DNA of 64,000 nt, from positions 682,001 to 746,000 of the forward strand of contig JAKSYS010000881.1 of NCBI GenBank assembly GCA_022925895.1, given 5' to 3'. The notes beneath the pieces are model-generated. The model did not search any database and was not told where the DNA came from. It saw only the letters and a program-made list of their open reading frames with translations. The position numbers and the translations under genes were made by a program. The stretch is from Fragilaria crotonensis. Taxonomy: Eukaryota > Bacillariophyta > Fragilariophyceae > Fragilariales > Fragilariaceae. Of this stretch, positions 23,801-35,469 are shown piece by piece. Each line of letters opens with the position of its first letter. The first letter of the stretch is position 1.

Positions 23801-26583
23801 CGAGTGTGTTTAGTAAAAGAACCACAAGTGAGAGCCAGACTGCAGGGGAAGCGCCACTACCCTGACCTGTGCCAAACAAAGGTTCGGATTCGGAACCCTG
23901 ATATGTGTCAACAGATACTCCGTACACTGTTTTCACTGCGTAGCGCATAAGTTGGAGCGCGGAAGAATGTGTGTGAATGGCATTCTCTGGCATACCGCAA
24001 CGTCTTGCTGCCAGCATGCCGAAGGCGACGATAATTCGGTCGTAACAGGCTGAAGCGTCATTGTCGAATCGGGCCATGTTAATTTTCAGGATTCGGGACA
24101 AGTCGCTTGTAAGTTGAGTCAGCATTATCGGATCCATGGTCGTTTTCCGTGGAACTGAGCCAAATTGCCCGTGATGAAGAAGATCATATTGAAGTGCACG
24201 GCGGACAAGTCGTGATCCCCAAAGAAGCTTGAGCAAAAAATTAAAGTCCGCTTCGAAGAGATGTATTATCCGCAATCGGTTGATGCAGGGTCGGCCTGGA
24301 TCCTTCTCAAGAAGAATATTTGTAGCTTTACACCATCGAGGGAGAGCAAGGCCGTGAAACAACGCGATGTTAAGGAATTGAGTTAGGCATGTGAGACATT
24401 GCGAATCCTGAATCAAGGCTTTATAGTGACCAAGATGACGACCTGAAGGGGACGTAGTAGTTGATTCTCTCCATCCCCGAAACCCTCGGCGAACGTCCTC
24501 TTCTGAGATAGTGATGTCAATTGGTTCGACGTTCGCGATATGATGTGGTATTGTGAACGATGCTAGAAATTCTTTCAGGACCTGATCATCGCCGTACCAT
24601 TCGGGTGGGACCATGCCTTGTAAGACCTTTGTAGCTTCAGTGGATAGACCGGTGAATGTAATCGCATTGTAAATTAAACCCTGGCCGCATGGAGATGCTG
24701 CCGCAGCACGGAACGTTTCGCGATTGTAATTTAGGAGTTGCCTTTCGATATCAGTACGATCGATAACTGTCTCCCAGTGCAGTTCCTCGGGGGGAGTATT
24801 CCGCAGGATTTCATGTACTGTTTGACCCGGTTCTGTTGACGGCAACTGAGTGAGTTGACGAGGTACCAGAATGGATGACAGACTTGACGTTGTTGTTGGT
24901 TTGAGGACTGATCGGAGGTTCCCAAACTTCTTGCGGCAGGTTTCATGCTGAATCGTGTTGAGTAACTCCTTTGCTTTCCTCTGGGATGTGGTTTTTGTAG
25001 AGGGATCTTCGTCCAACATGTAAGTCTTAATAAGATCTTCGTAAGACTGTATGCGAAGTTCCGTGGAATTGCGTTGTGCCTTCCTAAATGCCTTTGTTGC
25101 ATGATTTAACTCTTTCCGAACTGTTTCTATTGGAAGAACTTCATCTTGACGTGGAAAAACGAAAGAGGGATCGTGGTTCTGGATGTCGCGTTGCCATCTG
25201 ATGATTGTATCATGATAACATTCCTGGTGTGTCAACTCGCGTAATCTCCTTATCCAATATTTCCGGATCATAGATGAATTGCAAAGAATAGGCGACCATG
25301 GGTGTTGCTTAGAAGGACGGCTCAGTTTTCTTTCCGCGGCTGCCATTGCTCGTCCTTGATCTTCATCCCAACTTGTGAGGTCTATCCATTGTTTGATGAT
25401 GACGGTAAAGAGAGTCCATTCGCTTTTCCATTTTGTGGGCGGCATAATACTGTTTAACTACTTCGAGATAGGCAGAAACCAGCTCCGGATTTCCTGTATG
25501 CAGTGCCCGATGAGACGCTGGTGACATTTTTTGTGGACTAAGAAGGGAGCAAAGCTCCGGGATCTCTAGATCAACAAATATGCCCCGATGGTCAGAATGT
25601 GGCCCGTCATAATAAGACAAGGAGCCAGACCGTTGTTTAAATCGGAGTAGATTCGTGCAACCAAGAATGTAGTCAATGCGACGGTGCGCTGAACCTATGT
25701 ATGTGGAAGGAGGTGGTTGTGAGTGGTGTAAATCATGCAAATCGCACTCCGAAATGAATTCTGAGAAACTGTAATCATTCGACAAATCGGAATTAGCGTC
25801 GAGCATTAACAGAATGTGGTGGCCCAGATCCTGCAACTGTCGAATACTGTCGCCGATATGTTGGAAGAATAGCCGACGAGGATTTGGTCTCTGTATTCCA
25901 CTGTCTCGAAAAAAAAGAAATTCCCGACTGTAGACACTGCCCAAAGATGATGTGTTTATACTGCCGCCGCACGTACGATATGCTGTGATGATGCTCAATT
26001 TGTAATCCCCTTTTCCTCGTAGCGTAATTCCAGCCCATCGGCCCAACCCTGAAGAATCTGTGATTTCGTCACCATATATGCTTGATGTTAAGGGACCATG
26101 TGTTACTGTAGTTGTTCCACCGGATTGGAATGTTTCGGTGTACGGGCAAGGATCGACGGTTGAGAGCGGACCGCCGAAAGTCACTTTGCTCTGGCGAAAA
26201 TGACGATGAACCACTTTTCGAAAGTCCTGTTGAAGGTGTTGGTGCTGCCATGCCGTGTTTGTTTCTGCCAAGCCCGCAATGTCAATACCATATGCTTTGA
26301 GACTCAACATATAATAGTGATAATCTTCGAAACCAGTGGAATATGTCAAGCCTTTGACGTTTTGGAAGAAAATGCGTAAAGCGTGTTGCGATTTTTCCCT
26401 TATCGTGTCTCCGTAGCTGACGTTAGGCGAAGGATCGGATGGGGTCGACCATGCTTTCCTACCGGGTCGAGATTTTGGAAAAAGAAGAATTGGAGATGTT
26501 GGGAGGGTACGATGCATATGTGTGAGCGGAGGATAATGATTCAGGGCGTCCTCATCAGGGTCGGGAGGTTGTAGTCCCGACAT
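20860..26583 (-). CDS. LINE ORF2: endonuclease, reverse transcriptase, RNase H
   Basis: About 1907 residues. The N-terminal part (26583 to about 25500) is an APE-type endonuclease: FFQNVKGL, AGLAETN, LLMLDANSD, RRIDYILGC, SDHRGIFVDL. The reverse transcriptase follows (about 25400-23200) with FDNDASACYDRI, GTGQGSGASPAVW and the catalytic AFVDDTYL. RNase H (about 22370-21900) has its acidic residues in FATDGG, RCELSG and ITDSRSA, plus KGHQD and NIDADFLA. A CCHC-like CPCC...HFYRC lies near the C terminus. The frame shifts once in 25365-25445 and back again near 23215-23225, so only the RT block is in another frame. The second site fits loss of one A from an A run (CCAAGG). Either two indels or two consensus errors explain this. 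Start ATG at 26583 overlaps the ORF1 stop. Confidence 0.9.
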
Positions 26584-29411
26584 CAGCTGGAATCGCCTCC
26601 CTCTGGCTCACTATGAGAGTTGTATTGAGTGTCCAGATCGGGCATTGCGTCAGTGGTGGTAGAGAAGTCTTCCGAAGAGTCGTCGAGTAACAAGCCGCCA
26701 TCCTTCTGAACGTCGAGTCTGCTTGGGCGATTCGGTGGGGGAAGTTCACGTGGAGTAAAAGTGCTGGAGTGATCGTATCCATCGGATCCCAAAGACATCT
26801 CTTCGAGATCCGATTGCAGTGTGCGACGGGACATTTCGTGAGTATGTTGACGAGACTTCTTCTTGTTTGGCGATTGGACTTGATCACGATGTTTGTTGGT
26901 GGACTTATCATCCTGTGATTCGAAGTCCGATCCTGAAGCTTGCAGGGAGGAAGGTCTGATACTACTGAGGTCCGAACGGTCGTTGCTAGACATTTCTTCA
27001 ATGGATCTTCTACGTGTCCCTGCCCATCCCTGATCCTGTTGCTTATGCGGCTGGGTAAATGTGAGGTTTGTTAGGGTTTCAAGTTGCGATGCCATTTTGT
27101 CCATAACTTCGGTCAAGTGAGAGACTCGAGTACTCAATTCCACTAATTGTACGTGTGTGTCTTGTTGGCGTTCCATTGTCAGTACCAGTTTCGTGCTGTT
27201 GTCCTGCAAAGTATGGATCGTTTGTTGGAGAGTGGAATCGGTGCGTTTGCTCAATTGTGAATTCTCGGCGATAGCAGTTTGTTGACTTCGGAACATGGCT
27301 TCGAGTTCATTTAATCGACGGGAAGTGGCGGTAGATATGAGTGAACGGGTGGTCATGGATTGACTGGCGGATTTTGTTGAAGTGGTTTGATCGTCCTGTT
27401 CCTGTGCTATTTGATGGCTGCCTGATTTGTCACCCGATTCTCCTTGGGATGACAATTTCGGGGTGTTGCTTCCCTGGTTAGCTCCAGAATGTGACGTGTT
27501 CGAGATCTCGTTGTGGAGAGATCTGTTTGGGTGCGCTCCTTGGTGTGGACTAGGATTTATGTTGGGAGATGCTTGACGGACCTCCGGAGGTGCACTTTTC
27601 CAAATGTCATGCGATGACATGTTAGACAAAAAATCCAGATTCTGCTGTGTGGAAGTGTCGATGTGGATAACTGATGGGAGACCTGGAAGGCTGTCACGGA
27701 ATCGTGCTTCTCGGCGACCGATCGGGTTGATCCGCAATCGATACTGGCGTAGGTATTCCTGTGCAACCGAGAAGTATGGAGATGGTACTAATAGATAGGC
27801 TTTTTGGTCGAAACCTCCGTTCACGACTTCGCATCTTGCTCCGATGTCGGAGCGATCCGTGAATAAGGTGGCTGCCCAGTCGCGAGTCGATCGCTCCAGA
27901 ATGGTTCCATCGTCAAAATACTCTTTTCTCGGTTTGTCCAGATTGGCGAGAGTGGGGAACAGGTTGAGGGACTTGAGTGATTTTGAATACTTGTCTTGCA
28001 TTTCAAAGTATGAACTAATCTGCGCCGGCGATAAGTTGGCTAGCGCCAATCTTGAGAGGTATAGCGGTGAATTGTGGCCCGTCAAAAGTTCCGAGAGAGC
28101 TTTAGACAAAGTCGTGACGTGGTTTTCGCCACATTGAACGACCAGGTGATTGATCCGCTGTTCCATTGGAGTTCTAGTGAACTGAAGAATGTCAAAAAAG
28201 GGCGTGTCCGATGGGAGATGCATGCGGAGACTTTGGAGGTATCTCGTACGATGCGTCGTCCTCGCCGCTTTGAACAGAATGAACCCTGCGGTTACAATTC
28301 TTCCACTCTTGGTTGTAGAGTTGGAGATGGTCACCGACAGCTGATTTTCAGTCATTGTCTGTCGGGTGCATTCCTTGTTCTTCCATTGACCTGGGTATTT
28401 GGATGCAAAGCAGACTCTTGCACCAAAAACAATCTGAGAGGTCGATGGTAGAAAAGTAACGTTTGGAGACAGGAATTCACGGAGTTCTCCGGGAGATATC
28501 TCAGACATGACCCGTGACATTGTGAGATCGACACTCTCCCAACGATAAAAGGAACAGTCAGAATCGGAAAATAACTCGGTAAAGAGTTGATGAACTTCCT
28601 TCAGCCATGTTGTGGATTTATCGTTGTATTGTTTGAAGTCCTCACGCGGTGTCCATCGAAAGGTTAGACGATTCGTGCCATCGTTTGTTGGCACATTGAG
28701 ATCCATTTGCAAAGCCGACTGTTTGCCAACCGATGACGTCTCTGACATATTGGTTGGATCCGAGTTCGTTTTGGTATGGAGTTGTTCGTCTGTCATAATG
28801 TCGGGTCCATTGCGGGGGGAAGGTGGTACTTCGTGTCGAGCATTGGCATTGTGGGCGGGATCTTGATGTCTGAGGGCCTTTTTCTTGGTTCCGACTTGGG
28901 TCCATTTATTCATCTCTATGTCCATAGCGTCATGGTCTCCGCGTATGTGATCATTCCAAGTGTGTTCCATAGTATTCAAGGCAAGGAATTGTGGAGCATA
29001 ACGCTGAAGGTATGGTTGGGAAACGTCGGTGGCCCATGCAGACAAAGTTGGTGGCAACTCATAGTTCCTGTCGACGTGGTATAAGAAGTTATACCAGACC
29101 ATTCGGTGACAAATAATCGGGTCAGCACTGTACTTCATCCAGAGTGCGTCGAACTTAGAGCAATCATCGTAGACGAAGTATCCGAGGGTGAGGTAGCGGA
29201 GCCAATTCTGTGGAGTGCCATGCTGACGGTATGCGTGAGCGTTTGCTTCGCGGCGATAACGTTCTTCGTCGGGAAACCATTTTGATCCGTTTGGTGGTGA
29301 TGGCTGGTCATGCCATTCTTCTGTATAGAAACCGTACATAGGGTGATGCGGATCGTGATACGCCGCGGGGTCGGGAGGGGACGGGAGCGCCGCTTGGGCG
29401 GTCATGGTCAT
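26583..29411 (-). CDS. LINE ORF1 protein with coiled coil
   Basis: A 942-residue protein starting at the ATG at 29411 (MTMTAQAALPSPPDPAAYHD); the frame is open further upstream without ATG. In two-ORF LINEs this product binds the element RNA. No CCHC knuckle or RRM is obvious. The N-terminal 150 residues are rich in aromatic residues and look globular. A central globular block contains TWLKEVHQLFTELFSDSD. A heptad-rich stretch near residues 690-800 (RRLNELEAMFRSQQTAIA to LTEVMDKMASQLETL) is a likely coiled coil for trimer or oligomer formation, and a Ser/Asp-rich acidic tail follows. The TGA stop overlaps the ATG of ORF2. Confidence 0.85.
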   Translation of the reverse strand: MTMTAQAALPSPPDPAAYHDPHHPMYGFYTEEWHDQPSPPNGSKWFPDEERYRREANAHAYRQHGTPQNWLRYLTLGYFVYDDCSKFDALWMKYSADPIICHRMVWYNFLYHVDRNYELPPTLSAWATDVSQPYLQRYAPQFLALNTMEHTWNDHIRGDHDAMDIEMNKWTQVGTKKKALRHQDPAHNANARHEVPPSPRNGPDIMTDEQLHTKTNSDPTNMSETSSVGKQSALQMDLNVPTNDGTNRLTFRWTPREDFKQYNDKSTTWLKEVHQLFTELFSDSDCSFYRWESVDLTMSRVMSEISPGELREFLSPNVTFLPSTSQIVFGARVCFASKYPGQWKNKECTRQTMTENQLSVTISNSTTKSGRIVTAGFILFKAARTTHRTRYLQSLRMHLPSDTPFFDILQFTRTPMEQRINHLVVQCGENHVTTLSKALSELLTGHNSPLYLSRLALANLSPAQISSYFEMQDKYSKSLKSLNLFPTLANLDKPRKEYFDDGTILERSTRDWAATLFTDRSDIGARCEVVNGGFDQKAYLLVPSPYFSVAQEYLRQYRLRINPIGRREARFRDSLPGLPSVIHIDTSTQQNLDFLSNMSSHDIWKSAPPEVRQASPNINPSPHQGAHPNRSLHNEISNTSHSGANQGSNTPKLSSQGESGDKSGSHQIAQEQDDQTTSTKSASQSMTTRSLISTATSRRLNELEAMFRSQQTAIAENSQLSKRTDSTLQQTIHTLQDNSTKLVLTMERQQDTHVQLVELSTRVSHLTEVMDKMASQLETLTNLTFTQPHKQQDQGWAGTRRRSIEEMSSNDRSDLSSIRPSSLQASGSDFESQDDKSTNKHRDQVQSPNKKKSRQHTHEMSRRTLQSDLEEMSLGSDGYDHSSTFTPRELPPPNRPSRLDVQKDGGLLLDDSSEDFSTTTDAMPDLDTQYNSHSEPEGGDSS

Positions 29412-29506
29412 GGTGGTGGAGGTACGCGACAACTTCCTATTCGGGATACGCAATTACGAACGGCGGACAGAACGTACTTGCGAAAAACTAAACTAGAAAA
29501 TTGTGT

Positions 29507-29521
29507 CGGTTTAAGGTTTAA
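29507..29521 (+). repeat. Target-site duplication, right copy
   Basis: CGGTTTAAGGTTTAA, identical to 20723-20737. Confidence 0.92.
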
Positions 29522-29923
29522 GATTTCATTTTCTGGAGTAGGAACACCTGTATTGAACCACTATCCGCTATGTACAGAAAGCAGTATCGCCATCTCTTCT
29601 TTCATGAAAAAATCAAAAATACAAAAAACCTTCCATGATTGTCGTCTTCATGATAAATAAATTTCATGTTAACACCTATCATCTTTTTGAGTATTCATTA
29701 CAATGACACCATGCATTGCCAGCCTCGCCACACTTAATGGACACATTTTTACTACACTGCTCTTGTACACATCAACAAAAACAAAGATTTCTTTCTGGTT
29801 GCCATGACCATTATCTTGTTCTTTCCATCATCATCAACTTCAAACCAACGCTATCATGCACCTAGAAATACTGCATTACAACAAACTTAGGCAGCCACAG
29901 TCATGCTTTCATCAACAGAGGCA

Positions 29924-31190
29924 CTAGAATGTTTCTGTTCTAGCCAACATACCAAAATGGCTGTACTCCTTGCAATACTTCATTTCCTTCACCATGATGG
30001 CAATGCCTATTACTGTGTGCAACTATCGTCTTTCTTGTCAATTTGGCAATGATAAAAAGTGCCAAAAAGAAAGTCCTGCCCTGGTGATAGAGTTTTGGAG
30101 TCCATTGTTCACAAACAATGTGGCTTGTGTCGTACCTATAGTATGTGAGTTTGATGCCTTTGCCAATGATCCACAGTGCAAGGACAATATCAAAGACCAT
30201 ATCCTTCTGCTAGTTCTTGATTGGAATGATCCTAATGAAATTCAGAAGATAATTTGGATCACAGGAATGAGTAATAAAGAGTGCAGTGTGAGGAAACTCC
30301 TTGGCCAGCAATGGTATCATGTACTCTGTTGGTGATGGCAAAATTCTTGCTAAAAAAGACTTGCTGTGGCTTTATCGTTCCCTTCGTAATACCTGCTGAG
30401 ATTAATTCAAGGGTACTAGCCACGTGTATCGGATAAAGGACCGTCCTGGTGGATCGTCTCAGATGCATCGGCATGCACAATTGCACTCCAATGTTGGCTA
30501 CCACATGCTATCATTGTGATACAATTTCTGTCATCCACCAGCCCAGCTGCATTGCACAAGCATGTTGAATCACCGCGTTTCTGAAGTTCTTCAAAAGTTC
30601 AAATAAGCAATGATAAGTCATCTTTTACTCCACAATACAAGTCTACCAATGATTGCTTGGTTTCACCATTGCACAGTTGGTGCATTGTTTGGAGTGCTGA
30701 CACTCTTCTTTATGGTGATGAAAGTCAAGTCCCTGACAATCTCGTGATGCACATTACTTGACAAGCTAAACTGAGTGAAAGATGATATGCTAGCAACTAG
30801 ATGCTTCAGAATTTTAAGTAGTTCTGGCTAGTAGTCGTGTTGAAATGGAGTGAATAACAATGTGCTAGAATATCTAGTTCTAGCATTAGAGGCACCAAAT
30901 GGCGTGAAAGCCATTTAGAATAGTCCTAGCAGGACAATCAGCACCCAATTGGAGTGAACGAGGACAGCCACTCTGAGCAATCAAGCAATGCCATACTAGA
31001 ATATTTTGTTCTAGTCAACACATGAATATGAGAGAGAGGACACGTGAATTGTTAGTTCTTGTAGAGGTGCCAAAATGGAGTGAAAAGGATGTGCTAGAAT
31101 TTGTAGTACTAGCAGAGGCCCTAAAATGAATGAAAGACGAGGATCATCATGCCCTACTACATTAGTAGGATTGAGAATACTTGGTTCTAG
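29924..31190 (+). repeat. Dispersed degenerate repeat with CTAGAAT...GTTCTAG hairpin
   Basis: At least five related units with an imperfect palindrome (CTAGAAT, 5-8 bases, GTTCTAG or similar) at about 29924, 30864, 30995, 31094 and 31171. Most are followed by a conserved tail resembling AGAGGCACCAAAATGGAGTGAA. Spacing of the last four is about 131, 99 and 77 bp. They look like decayed tandem units, possibly of miniature-element origin. Confidence 0.7.
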
Positions 31191-31221
31191 TAGAGGCACT
31201 GAAATGATTGAAGAACAGTTT

Positions 31222-31370
31222 TCAATGAACATGATTTATACTGAACACATGTCAATGCACATGATTTTTGGTGAACCAATATCAATCAACAACATTATTT
31301 AAGATGGATACATCTCAATGAACATGATTTGTATTGAACACACTTCAATGAACAGATTCTTCATGAACCT
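31222..31370 (+). repeat. 30-bp tandem repeat, about 5 copies
   Basis: Units begin TCAATGAACATGATTT and recur at 31222, 31252, 31282, 31315 and 31345, so the period is 30 with one 33-bp step. Copies differ at several positions. Confidence 0.85.
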
Positions 31371-32005
31371 ATTGCCATTGAGCACCAGCCAACCCTAATT
31401 ATTCCTGATTGCTTCTGCCAATCAACACAGTCCTCACTGACCAGCGACAATTTTCTTTCCACTCTTAACAAACGTTTTTCAACATGTTTTTGTTATCTAA
31501 TCATGTGCTAACATGTTCAGATCATGAATCCGATGTTTTCTCTTAGAACGTGTCTGTTCTCACCGTTCACAGACACATCAATTTTATACGAGCTCATCGT
31601 TTGTTCTTCAATCAACTATCTTTCGGTGCATGGGGATGAAATCGACTGTGTTCCGTCAGCGCAAGTCAATTCTCGCTGACGGATGACAAATGAATTTTAC
31701 ACGAGCGCTGATAGCTGATACGTTACGAGGTCAGCTATCCTGACACGACTTAACTCCTACCCTCATATTCTCCGAAAAGTTTGGGTTATCCGGGAATTCC
31801 AGACGTCCACTTGTGAATGGTGGGAGTTGGCAGCTAATGATATATGTCAGTGATGTTACGGACAAGACAGAAAGGTTGTGTCGTTACGACGAACTGCATG
31901 TCCAGCAATGTTTTCATGCATTCACACTGATGACAGTCCGGCAGTGAAAGCAAATACAATGATGCAAAGAGAAGTGTTTTTTTTAAATGACAACGCAGGC
32001 GCATC

Positions 32006-35000
32006 TCATCGTCTAGTGCCATTCCCCTTGCCAGGGACAAGGGGCTCTCGCTCGTTCGGAAAAGTACCGTCTGATCTGAAGTCGTTGTCGTAACGGTCCC
32101 TCCATGGGCTTTCAAACTTATGTTCATAGGGTTCCTCCATTGTATCACCTTCGCTCGCTCGTCCCCTTTTCTCCTGCTCTTGCCTGACGAGCTCGCGTTC
32201 GTATCGTAGATAACGTCCATTGAAAGTAGCGAAAAAGACAGTGACGCCGGCATGCAGGACAATCAGCAAATAAAATGAAAAAGTATATTGCGGGCGTTCG
32301 TATAGCTCCGTCTCGCTGATTCGCTCAGTGCCAACGTCTCGTAACGCTTTGAAGAAAGGAATGAACATGGCGCTCAGCAAGTTCGAAAACAATTGCTGAA
32401 TCACCAAAACCGTATTCTCGCTCAATGGAAACGCAACTTCAACGCCAAGCTCCGTAGACACCGGCTGAAGGGGTCCGACCAGCGCGGCCACAACAATCAG
32501 AGACCAACGCAGGTCGCCCCCACGATCTGCGTCCAGGCTTACCCCACACTCAGCCAGAGCAAATGCACCAAGCACCAGCATCACTATGGTGACTGAATAG
32601 TAGGCTCGAGTCTTGTCAGTTTGCTTTCCAACAACGAGGCTAGATATCATAATAACCACTTGAAAGCTGCCGCCAACGATACCAACGTACTCCCTCCCGG
32701 CTCCGTTCAAACGAACAAGGTAATCCATGTAAGTGGAGAGCGTATTAATCACAATTCCAGATACCGTGAATGCGACCAAGGCATGAACAAACCCACGTCG
32801 CGCCATGCAGGCTTTCACAGACAACAGTACTTGGTCATCCCGAATATTGATATCAAGATGGTGGTCTGTGAGAGTCAATGTTGGCTCAGCATATTCTTCG
32901 ATATAACTTGGCGGGGCGAACGAGATATTGTGTTCATCGTATTCGCTGAAGTAAGGTTGATAGTGGTGAGGGTACTGCTGATAAGGATGATAGTATGGGT
33001 CTGCCTGATAAAAGCCAGCGATTGAAGGTTGATGCTGAGGTACACCATACATGGGTGCCCTTGCTGATAAGGGTGTTGATGCTGGTGTTGCGGCCAGTGT
33101 TGGTGTAGGTAAGGTGGCGATTGGTGATGGTTTGCCACAGAGTAATGCGGTCCGGGTAGCATATTCGGATGTCCAACAAAGGGAGAATTATCGGAATGCA
33201 GGTTCGGGTAGGCACCATAGGGATGGTAAGGTCCGGGAGGCATTCCTTGGCCATCAGGACCTTCAGTGTACTCAATATCTTCAAACGACACACTGTTGTC
33301 AACAGGGCCGCTTGCTTCAGGACCACCAGCGCGTTGTCCTACACGACCAGGCAGCATCGGTGAAGGATCGAGCAGGCGGAAGCCGTCGTTTGATGGCTTT
33401 TCTCGGGCCTGTGATACTTTACTGCGAACATTTCTGATTTGACCCTCATTGTTTGGCTGACGAGCGCTTGTGCGGCGCCTTGGCGCTTGAGATTGAGAAA
33501 CGTCCCTTTTGTTGCCAGGCAAAGTAACGGAGCTTGCCTCGCTTTCGTTGTGACTAAGACGCAAGGACAGGTTATCGTTGGAATTTCCAAAATTTCTAAC
33601 AGATTTCCAAATTGCATCCGTGTCGGGCAGCTTCCACTCCATTGTGCCTCTAATAACTTTCGCAGTGTCAGAAGGAGGAGTCGGTGGAGCATCGTCGAAC
33701 TGAAGAAGAGCGCCGACGAAGGTGATGGTGGATATAATGCTCAGAAGTCCAAAATATGGAACAATGTCATCACTTGATCCGACAAGGAGTGTGCCAAATG
33801 CAAAGGCGCATCCGATTCCGAGCTGATTAGCGTTCAAGGCAACTCCCGTGGCCATGGTGCGTTCTTCTTCGGGGAACCACGAAGCCGATAGCAACGCGGG
33901 AGTGCATTGGTACAAAGGCTGTGACAATCCAACGAGGAAGAAACCCAAATAGACGCGCCATTCTCCATGGCCTTTCTGTAACGTCGACGCGACGATTGGA
34001 GCCAAGCCTCCACTCTTGACAATACTACCTATCATGAGCAACAACGCTCCGAAAATGACTGTACGACGCAGCCCAAGTCTAGCCAAAATAATTGGTTCAC
34101 AAGCCGTAGCTACAGCATTGGCCACAAGAAAAACCACAACAAGTTGCTCTGGGTCAATTGAGCCGAAAGCCTCCCTCGTCAAAAAAGCAATGGGTGCCAC
34201 TGAATAGCAAGTCCAATCCGAGAGAAGATTCAAAAGGGACATGTAGAACAACATAAGCCAGCGACGCCAGTAGACTTTGAAACCATTCGGAGGTCCTCCT
34301 ATCTCGTCGGAAACTGTTCCAAAATTCACTCCATCGCTTTCAGCTACAAGCAAGCCATGTTCTCCTGATCTCTCCTGTGTCTTGACGCCACGTGCTTTCG
34401 CATCGCTCAGATCTTCTTCCGATGCTTTCCCGCTTGACATCGACGGCAAATTGCGAAAAAAGCCGCGGCCCTCCCCCGAAACAGAACTTGCCACAGTCGG
34501 TGCCATAACTTCCACAGTATCATCATCTTCACTATAGACCATTGCCACTGTTCCGTGGCTGCCTTTGCTCTCATCTGTTGCACTGTTAAGACTTATCGAC
34601 AGTCGGTCGCCTAGACCTTCGGAAGCCGCATTGCTCCCCGACGATAGGGTATGCATTCGAGGTGGATGGAACGGTTGGGGATGAATAGCCCCAGCCATGG
34701 CAGGGAATTGTGAGAGGATGGGAGGAGGCGAAGGTTGCAATGATTGTGAGGATTCTCTGGTGTAGAAAGCATGTCCAGGGTTGTTGCCGGGACGGTTTCC
34801 TCGATCGGCAAATCGTCGCGATGCTTTGAGATGCCGTAGCTCTGCTTCGCTTTGTTCAAACTCGCTCGGCCGAGGGCGATCCTCTGCGCTAACTAGTGAA
34901 TTTGCGGAGTGCATTCTGGCAATACCACGAAACTGCAACGCGTCTTTCGGCCACGGTACTAGTGGTGGGGAAAGTGGACTATCCTCGAGGTCCTCCTCTT

Positions 35001-35469
35001 CATCATCCGAAAACGATAGACTTGCAGCAGACGCTCGACTGGCGGTCTCGTTCACCTGATCAGCGCGAGCCGGAGCTGAACTAATGGATCCCGCATCTGA
35101 TGCGAATGGAAGGCGACCGCTCTTCGGTGATGGCAAGTGCTTGGCGAAATAGGAAGATTCTCCATCAGATGTCACAGTGGAGTTGTCGTCATCATCGTCG
35201 CCCCCTTTGCCTTGCACTTCAGCACCCAACATCAAATCTTGCCTCTGTTCTAGGGTAACGATACGGCCGCGGTTGGCGAACGTCGTCGACGGACGATACG
35301 CAAGGTTGGTGACAGCTTTCGGCGGCGTGGGACTCGGTGGTGATACCTGAGGCTCCTGATCCACCCCCGCGCCTGAAGATTCACCAATCTCCTCGTCTTT
35401 CAGAGGTATTTCTCCGTCAGCACTGCGGGATGCTGATTTGTCGATTGCAACCAGCGTATTCACAGGCAT
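32006..35469 (-). CDS. Major facilitator transporter, SLC49/FLVCR-like
   Basis: A large transporter, about 1150 residues. The first 390 are disordered and Ser/Pro/acid-rich. The N-terminal six-helix half (about residues 395-600) contains RRWLMLFYMSLLNLLSDWTC, ARLGLRRTVIFGALLLMIGS, FFLVGLSQPLYQCTPALLSA and GVALNANQLGIGCAFAFG, the pattern of the SLC49 (FLVCR1/2, DIRC2) family. These export or import haem, choline or related solutes; the substrate here is unknown. A Pro/His/Tyr/Gln-rich loop follows, then the second half with GPLQPVSTELGVEVAFPL. The two halves lie in different frames; the change falls in the loop near 33045-33052. A short intron, an indel or a sequence error could explain it; no splice pair clearly stands out. 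The ATG at 35469 is in good context. Confidence 0.78.

Larger units (their letters stand above)
20738..29506 (-). mobile_element. Full-length non-LTR retrotransposon (LINE, APE-RT-RNase H type)
   Basis: An 8769-bp LINE in minus orientation, bounded by a perfect 15-bp target-site duplication. The 5' UTR is about 95 nt (29506-29412). ORF1 follows, then ORF2 overlapping it by a TGATG stop-start, then a 3' UTR ending in a short TTTTG tandem tail (GTTTTGTTTTGTTTTGT on the minus strand) that touches the duplication. This is the structure expected of a complete product of target-primed reverse transcription. The EN-RT-RNase H order resembles the I-type LINE group. Only two single-base shifts, both in ORF2, interrupt about 8.5 kb of coding sequence, so it is young. 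Confidence 0.93.
29522..32005. other. AT-rich spacer with decayed repeats
   Basis: About 2.5 kb with lower GC than the genes and no intact frame. Between 29940 and 30560 the minus strand shows short protein-like stretches broken by stops, perhaps an old transposon, but no family is recognised. It contains a dispersed hairpin motif (29924-31190) and a 30-bp tandem repeat (31222-31370). Confidence 0.5.
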
